Source: CAZNQW01 sp964575225 (GTDB lineage Bacteria; Chloroflexota; Anaerolineae; JAAYZQ01). Taken from it: a stretch of DNA of 9,679 bases. A program made the translations under genes and the position numbers. A model generated the notes under the pieces. The model was not told where the DNA came from. It searched no databases and worked only from the letters and a program-made list of their open reading frames with translations. This document shows positions 6,393 to 9,679 of the stretch, piece after piece (the stretch's first letter is position 1; each line of letters begins with the position of its first letter). The stretch spans positions 1 through 9,679 of the forward strand of contig CAZNQW010000147.1 of the NCBI GenBank assembly GCA_964575225.1, in the 5' to 3' direction.

Positions 6393-6695
6393 ATGGGTTT
6401 ACTAGATCGCATTTTGGGACGCCGTCAACCAACGAGCAGCGACATTGCCAAAGAGCGGCTGCAACTGGTGTTGGTGCACGATCGCTCCAACATCTCTCCG
6501 GCCGTCCTTGAAAAAATGAAAGACGAACTGATCGCCGTCATCTCACGCTACGTTGAGATCGAGGCGACTGGTGTAGAAGTAGCCTTTACCCACAGCAGAA
6601 CCGAAAACCGCCTGGTGGCCAACATTCCAGTTGTCGGGCCGTCGGGCCGCGCTGCCCCCAGTCAACCCTCCAGGAGATCCAGGCCCAGTGGCTAG
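6393..6695 (+). CDS. minE: Cell division topological specificity factor MinE
   Basis: Stimulates MinD ATP hydrolysis and drives the Min oscillation, protecting midcell from MinC. The protein has 100 residues. An N-terminal amphipathic membrane-targeting stretch (MGLLDRILGRR, 1-11) is followed by the anti-MinCD helix AKERLQLVLVHDR (19-31), the SNISPAVLEKMKDELIAVISRYVEI region (32-56) and the topological-specificity beta-strands VEVAFTHS and NRLVANIPV (61-80). MinE is usually about 85-90 residues; here a Pro/Ser/Arg-rich tail (SGRAAPSQPSRRSRPSG, 84-100) is added, and its codons hold the rodA SD. Start ATG 6393 is fixed by AGGAGG. The end overlaps the rodA GTG by 8 bases. The presence of MinE implies an oscillating Min system rather than only a DivIVA-anchored one. 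Confidence 0.93.
   Translation: MGLLDRILGRRQPTSSDIAKERLQLVLVHDRSNISPAVLEKMKDELIAVISRYVEIEATGVEVAFTHSRTENRLVANIPVVGPSGRAAPSQPSRRSRPSG
6672..6676 (+). promoter_or_regulatory. Possible Shine-Dalgarno of rodA
   Basis: AGGAG lies 11 bases before GTG 6688, inside the minE tail. Spacing is longer than ideal, so translation is probably helped by termination of minE at 6695. Confidence 0.45.
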
Positions 6696-8145
6696 ACGTT
6701 CCTGGCGCAATTTTGACTTTCTCCTATTGGGCGCGCTGTTGGCTCTATCGGCCTACGGTGTCGTCATGATCTACAGCGCCACGATCAACACGCTGGGCGT
6801 TGGAAATCCAGTTGAGCGCCAGACGGTGTACATCTTGGTGGGCTTGCTCTTGCTCTTGATCACAGCTTCCCTCGACTACCGCTGGCTGGAAGCCATCCAG
6901 ATCCCCTTTGAGAGTCTGACCCCGTTGGTGCTGAGCCTGAGCAGCGCGGGGCTGATCATCGTCTGGCATGTCGAGCAGCTTGACAGTGCAGAGGCGCTGT
7001 CTGTTGCCCAATGGGCGCCCGACATTCCCGCCATGCTGGTAGGCGTTGTTTTGGTGATTGGCGTCTATGTGGCTGATCGCATGTGGATTCGCGACCTGGA
7101 CCTACCCTTGACGCGCAGCATTCTCTTTCTGGCGGTAGCTGGCATCGCCGGAGTTGCTGCCCTTTTTCTACTACGCCAACCGGGCGCGTTGCCCTATCTG
7201 CTCAGCGGCGGCGTGGCCGTTTTCTACCTTCTCGATTGTCTCACCTTGCGCATTTTCGATATTCTGCGAAACCCCATCTACGTCGTCATGTTGGCCATGC
7301 TGGGCATCATCTTTGTGATCGGCAAGGTATCGGGCGGCTCCCAGCGTTGGCTCGGTGCAGGAGCGGTACAACCTTCGGAACTGGCCAAAATCCTGGTGGT
7401 CATTGTACTGGCCAAATTCCTCACCGATCGGGAAGAAGATCTGGAGAAATTCAGCACCATTCTGATTTCGCTGGTGGTGATTGCCATTCCCATGCTATTC
7501 ATCTACCTGCAACCCGACTTGGGCACTGCGCTCACCATGATCGCCATCTGGGCCGCCATGCTCTGGACGGCTGGCATCCGATTCCGACACTTGGCTGTGA
7601 TGGCTGCCGTCAGCATCGCCGCCCTTCCCGTCCTCTGGCTCAATCTGGAAGACTATATGAAGGATCGCGTTCTCCTCTTTGTCAATCCCGAGAGCGATCC
7701 CGATTCCTATTTCAATGTGTATCAAGCCCTGGTCAGCATCGGCTCGGGTGGATGGACCGGAAAAGGATTGACTCACGGTACCCAAAGCCAACTTCACTTT
7801 CTTCGGGTTCGACACACCGACTTTATCTTTGCCGTTACCGCCGAGGAACTGGGTTTGGTGGGCGCCCTGGCCATGATGGGCCTTCTCGCGCTGATCTTGT
7901 TGCGGATGCTGCGCGTAGCAGGACGCTCGCAGGATACCTTTGGCCGCCTGATCGTCGCCGGAATCGCTGGAGTGATCCTGTTTCAGAGTATCGTCAATAT
8001 CGGCATGAATTTGGGCTTGATGCCCGTCACCGGCATTCCCCTGCCCTTTGTCAGCTATGGCGGCAGTTCGTTCCTGACCCTCATTGTAGGCATGGGATTG
8101 GTAGAGAGCGTGGCCATGCGCCGGAAAAAGCTCGAATTCGACTGA
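6688..8145 (+). CDS. rodA: SEDS peptidoglycan glycosyltransferase RodA (with extra membrane block)
   Basis: Polytopic SEDS-family enzyme that polymerises lipid II into glycan strands as partner of PBP2. From GTG 6688 it has 485 residues, clearly longer than the usual 370-420. Conserved motifs are present: MIYSAT after helix 1 (about 27-32), QRWLG-AVQPSELAK (219-234), YLQPDLGTALT (273-283), HTDFIFAVTAEELGLVGA (376-393) with Asp378 the likely catalytic Asp of the family, and GIPLPFVSYGGSS (449-461). Between helix 2 (ending SLDYRWLEAIQIP) and helix 3 (NPIYVVMLAMLGIIFVIG, 195-212) lies an unusual block of about 115 residues (73-188) with some four further hydrophobic segments. RodA rather than FtsW is chosen because mrdA and mreBCD are in the same cluster; sequence alone does not fully separate them. 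The stop is joined to the next start as TGATG. Confidence 0.9.
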   Translation: MARRSWRNFDFLLLGALLALSAYGVVMIYSATINTLGVGNPVERQTVYILVGLLLLLITASLDYRWLEAIQIPFESLTPLVLSLSSAGLIIVWHVEQLDSAEALSVAQWAPDIPAMLVGVVLVIGVYVADRMWIRDLDLPLTRSILFLAVAGIAGVAALFLLRQPGALPYLLSGGVAVFYLLDCLTLRIFDILRNPIYVVMLAMLGIIFVIGKVSGGSQRWLGAGAVQPSELAKILVVIVLAKFLTDREEDLEKFSTILISLVVIAIPMLFIYLQPDLGTALTMIAIWAAMLWTAGIRFRHLAVMAAVSIAALPVLWLNLEDYMKDRVLLFVNPESDPDSYFNVYQALVSIGSGGWTGKGLTHGTQSQLHFLRVRHTDFIFAVTAEELGLVGALAMMGLLALILLRMLRVAGRSQDTFGRLIVAGIAGVILFQSIVNIGMNLGLMPVTGIPLPFVSYGGSSFLTLIVGMGLVESVAMRRKKLEFD

Positions 8146-9215
8146 TGCCAAGCCACCCCGTATCCCTCATCCAGGGCGAGGATCGCTATGACAACGTCCG
8201 CCGCTCCCTCGAGTTGATCGCCGCAGAACTCGATCTCTCGGGCAAAAAGCGCGTCCTGATCAAGCCCAATTTTGTGGTGACCGACGTACCATTGGCCGCC
8301 ACCCATGTCGAGGCCGTGCGCGCCGTGCTCGATTTTGTACAAAGCCGGTACGACGGGCCAATTACCATTGGCGAGGGCCCTTCGATGCAGACGGCTGCCG
8401 AGGGCTTTGCCGCCTATGGCTACGAGCCACTGATCGAAAGCCACGGCGTCAGGCTGCTGGATCTGAACCACGACGCCACAGTGCCCGTGCAGGTCTATGA
8501 CCATCGCCTGCGGCCACTCACACTATCCCTGGCCCGCACTGTGGTCGATAGCGACTATCGGATCTCGGTGGGCCCGCCCAAAACCCACGATATGGTCATT
8601 GTCACCCTCAGCCTCAAGAATACGATCATGGGCAGCCTGATCAGCCAATTCACCCATGTGCGCCCATCAACTCGTAATCTATCCTCTACCCTCACCTCGG
8701 TGCGAAAGCTCATCGACCGCTGGACGCCCCATTGGATCCAGCGATCGCGGCCGGCAGAGTGGGTCCAGTTTCGCGCCATGAGCCTTTTTCGACCCAGCGA
8801 CAAGATGAAGATGCACCAAAGCTACCCAGTCATCAACCTCAACCTGGCCCTGATTGCCCCCCTGGTGGCGCCACACCTGGCCGTCATCGACGGGTACGAA
8901 GCCATGGAGGGCAACGGCCCCATTGGTGGCACGGCCGTCCCCTGGCGGATCGCCCTCTCCAGCACCGACGCCCTGGCGGCTGATGTTGTTTGCGCGTCGA
9001 TGATGGGCTTTGATCCCGACGAGGTCGGCTATCTCCACTACTGCGCCCGGATGGGCCTGGGGGAAGGAGATCTCTCTCGCATCGAGGTGGTGGGCAACGC
9101 CTCGCCGGCCCAGTGCACGCGCATGTTTCGCCCTCACGAAGGCTATGCCCATCAGCGTCGGTGGCAGAGGCCCCTTCCAAAGGCGATTCGAAAAAGGCTG
9201 GGAATGACACCATGA
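8145..9215 (+). CDS. DUF362 domain-containing protein
   Basis: The 356-residue protein matches the DUF362 family, whose biochemical role is not established; some members are fused to ferredoxin domains. Motifs in order are VLIKPNFV (37-44), an ATHVEAV segment, ITIGEGPS (73-80), GYEPLIESHGVRLLDLN (92-108), ISVGPPKTHDMVIVTLSLKN (140-159) with the KTH and SLKN signatures, then VIDGYEAMEGNGPIGG (247-262), TDALAADVVCASMMGFDP (274-291) and YLHYCARMGLGEGDL. No CxxCxxC iron-sulfur cluster motif is visible and no signal peptide, so a cytoplasmic single-domain form is likely. A family-variable stretch rich in Arg and Trp lies at about 165-225. ATG 8145 overlaps the rodA stop by 1 base (TGATG) with no clear SD, suggesting translational re-initiation. 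The frame stays open far upstream within rodA, but no homology is expected there. Confidence 0.85.
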   Translation: MPSHPVSLIQGEDRYDNVRRSLELIAAELDLSGKKRVLIKPNFVVTDVPLAATHVEAVRAVLDFVQSRYDGPITIGEGPSMQTAAEGFAAYGYEPLIESHGVRLLDLNHDATVPVQVYDHRLRPLTLSLARTVVDSDYRISVGPPKTHDMVIVTLSLKNTIMGSLISQFTHVRPSTRNLSSTLTSVRKLIDRWTPHWIQRSRPAEWVQFRAMSLFRPSDKMKMHQSYPVINLNLALIAPLVAPHLAVIDGYEAMEGNGPIGGTAVPWRIALSSTDALAADVVCASMMGFDPDEVGYLHYCARMGLGEGDLSRIEVVGNASPAQCTRMFRPHEGYAHQRRWQRPLPKAIRKRLGMTP

Positions 9216-9679
9216 GCGACTGCTCCTACCAAATCCGGGCGGCAGACATCCGTGATCTCGACCGCTTGACCGAACTGCTGCTGGCGCTTCAAGATCACGT
9301 CGAGGCCGCCAACCCTACGCTGTGGCAAATGACAGGCGAAGGCCGCCAGAACCTGAAAGGCCAGATACGAGGCCGGCTGACGGCAGAGGGCGCCCGGGCG
9401 CTGGTCGCCGAGCATCCAGAGCAAGGGGCCGTGGGCATGATTTTCGGGCGTGTGGTCGTCAACAACCGCTACACCCCGGCCCAGGCCGGGCAGATCGACC
9501 AGGCCTTTGTCCATCCCGACCATCGGCGGGCTGGCGTAGGGGCGATGTTGGTGGCCGGCATCTGCCGATTTTTTGCCGAACAAGGGGTGGAGGATCTCAC
9601 CCTCCGATACGCGATGGGAAACGACGAGGCCGTTGCCTTTTGGCAAGCCCTCGGCTTTGCCCCCCGCATCGTCGTCGCC
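9212..9679 (+). CDS. GNAT-family N-acetyltransferase (3' end outside window)
   Basis: Acetyl-CoA dependent acyltransferase of the GNAT superfamily; substrate unknown. The 156 visible residues start MSDCSYQIRAADIRDLDRL, a typical beta1-alpha1 opening. Motif A is GQIDQAFVHPDHRRAGVGAM (93-112), containing the acetyl-CoA pyrophosphate-binding RRAGVG (Q/RxxGxG/A) loop, and motif B is NDEAVAFWQALGFAP (137-151). The usual GNAT length is 150-180, so only a few residues are missing at the window end. ATG 9212 overlaps the DUF362 stop (ATGA), so the two are likely translated together. A loose AAAGG/GGGA purine run precedes the start. It could acetylate a small molecule or a protein N terminus; nothing here decides. 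Confidence 0.88.
   Translation, partial: MSDCSYQIRAADIRDLDRLTELLLALQDHVEAANPTLWQMTGEGRQNLKGQIRGRLTAEGARALVAEHPEQGAVGMIFGRVVVNNRYTPAQAGQIDQAFVHPDHRRAGVGAMLVAGICRFFAEQGVEDLTLRYAMGNDEAVAFWQALGFAPRIVVA

Noticed and set aside
6631..6687. Upstream start for rodA within minE
   Set aside because: It would overlap minE by 65 bases and adds a Pro-rich stretch before helix 1; GTG 6688 with the AGGAG upstream fits better.
7083..8144. Long open frame upstream of and continuous with the DUF362 gene, inside rodA
   Set aside because: The translation is Arg/His/Pro/Ser-rich without family motifs and overlaps a clear RodA in another frame; the DUF362 homology begins only after ATG 8145.
7495..8151. 218-codon minus-strand frame opposite rodA
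   Set aside because: Gln/His/Asp-rich translation typical of the antisense of membrane-protein codons in GC-rich DNA; no SD or recognisable domain, and rodA is well supported.
9152..9646. 164-codon minus-strand frame opposite the GNAT gene
   Set aside because: The plus strand encodes clear GNAT motifs A and B in frame with an ATGA-coupled start; the minus frame shows no family features.
1..9679. CRISPR arrays, tRNA/rRNA genes, insertion sequences or phage genes
   Set aside because: No spaced direct repeats, tRNA-like cloverleaf, transposase motif or terminal inverted repeats were seen; almost every base is accounted for by housekeeping-type genes.

Overview
The window carries one tightly packed plus-strand gene cluster for rod-shape maintenance and division-site placement. 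The order is mreB (3' end only), mreC, mreD, mrdA (PBP2), a membrane-anchored C39-like papain-fold protein, minC, minD, minE, rodA, a DUF362 protein, and a GNAT acetyltransferase cut by the window end. All calls rest on family motifs read from the translated sequence; no database search was possible. The DNA is GC-rich. The order mreBCD-PBP2-minCDE-rodA is known from Clostridia and related lineages. The sequence style, the C39-like insertion and the GC content make me favour Chloroflexota (Anaerolineae or Caldilineae type), but this is inference and the phylum is uncertain.

Layout. Bases 1-329 are the C-terminal 108 codons of MreB, followed by an 85-base spacer. From mreC to the C39 gene (415-4783) the genes are nearly abutting. 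mreC and mreD are joined by a 17-codon mini-ORF that overlaps both (ATGA at one end, GTGA at the other). mreD and mrdA are 1 base apart. mrdA and the C39 gene overlap by ATGA, and the C39 gene and minC by TTGA. minD and minE are the two downstream genes with real leaders (27 and 92 bases), each with a good Shine-Dalgarno sequence and an inverted repeat upstream. minE overlaps rodA by 8 bases, rodA touches the DUF362 gene through TGATG, and the DUF362 gene overlaps the GNAT gene by ATGA. No convincing rho-independent terminator or divergent gene was seen, so the whole window probably behaves as one transcription unit, or a few nested ones.

How the genes work together. MreB filaments with MreC and MreD position and activate the PBP2-RodA pair, which polymerises and crosslinks lateral-wall peptidoglycan. 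MinC, MinD and MinE restrict FtsZ assembly to midcell. Having both sets in one unit couples elongation to division-site selection. The C39-like protein (one N-terminal membrane helix, a long coiled coil, then a predicted extracytoplasmic Cys-His-Asp domain) sits directly behind PBP2 and has the most canonical ribosome-binding site in the window. It is the best candidate for an undescribed component of the elongation machinery. Other points worth checking are an extra multi-helix block in RodA between helices 2 and 3, a calcium-loop-like insertion after the KTG motif of PBP2, a Cys/His set in PBP2 that may bind metal, and the mini-ORF before mreD, which could instead be a frameshifted mreD start.
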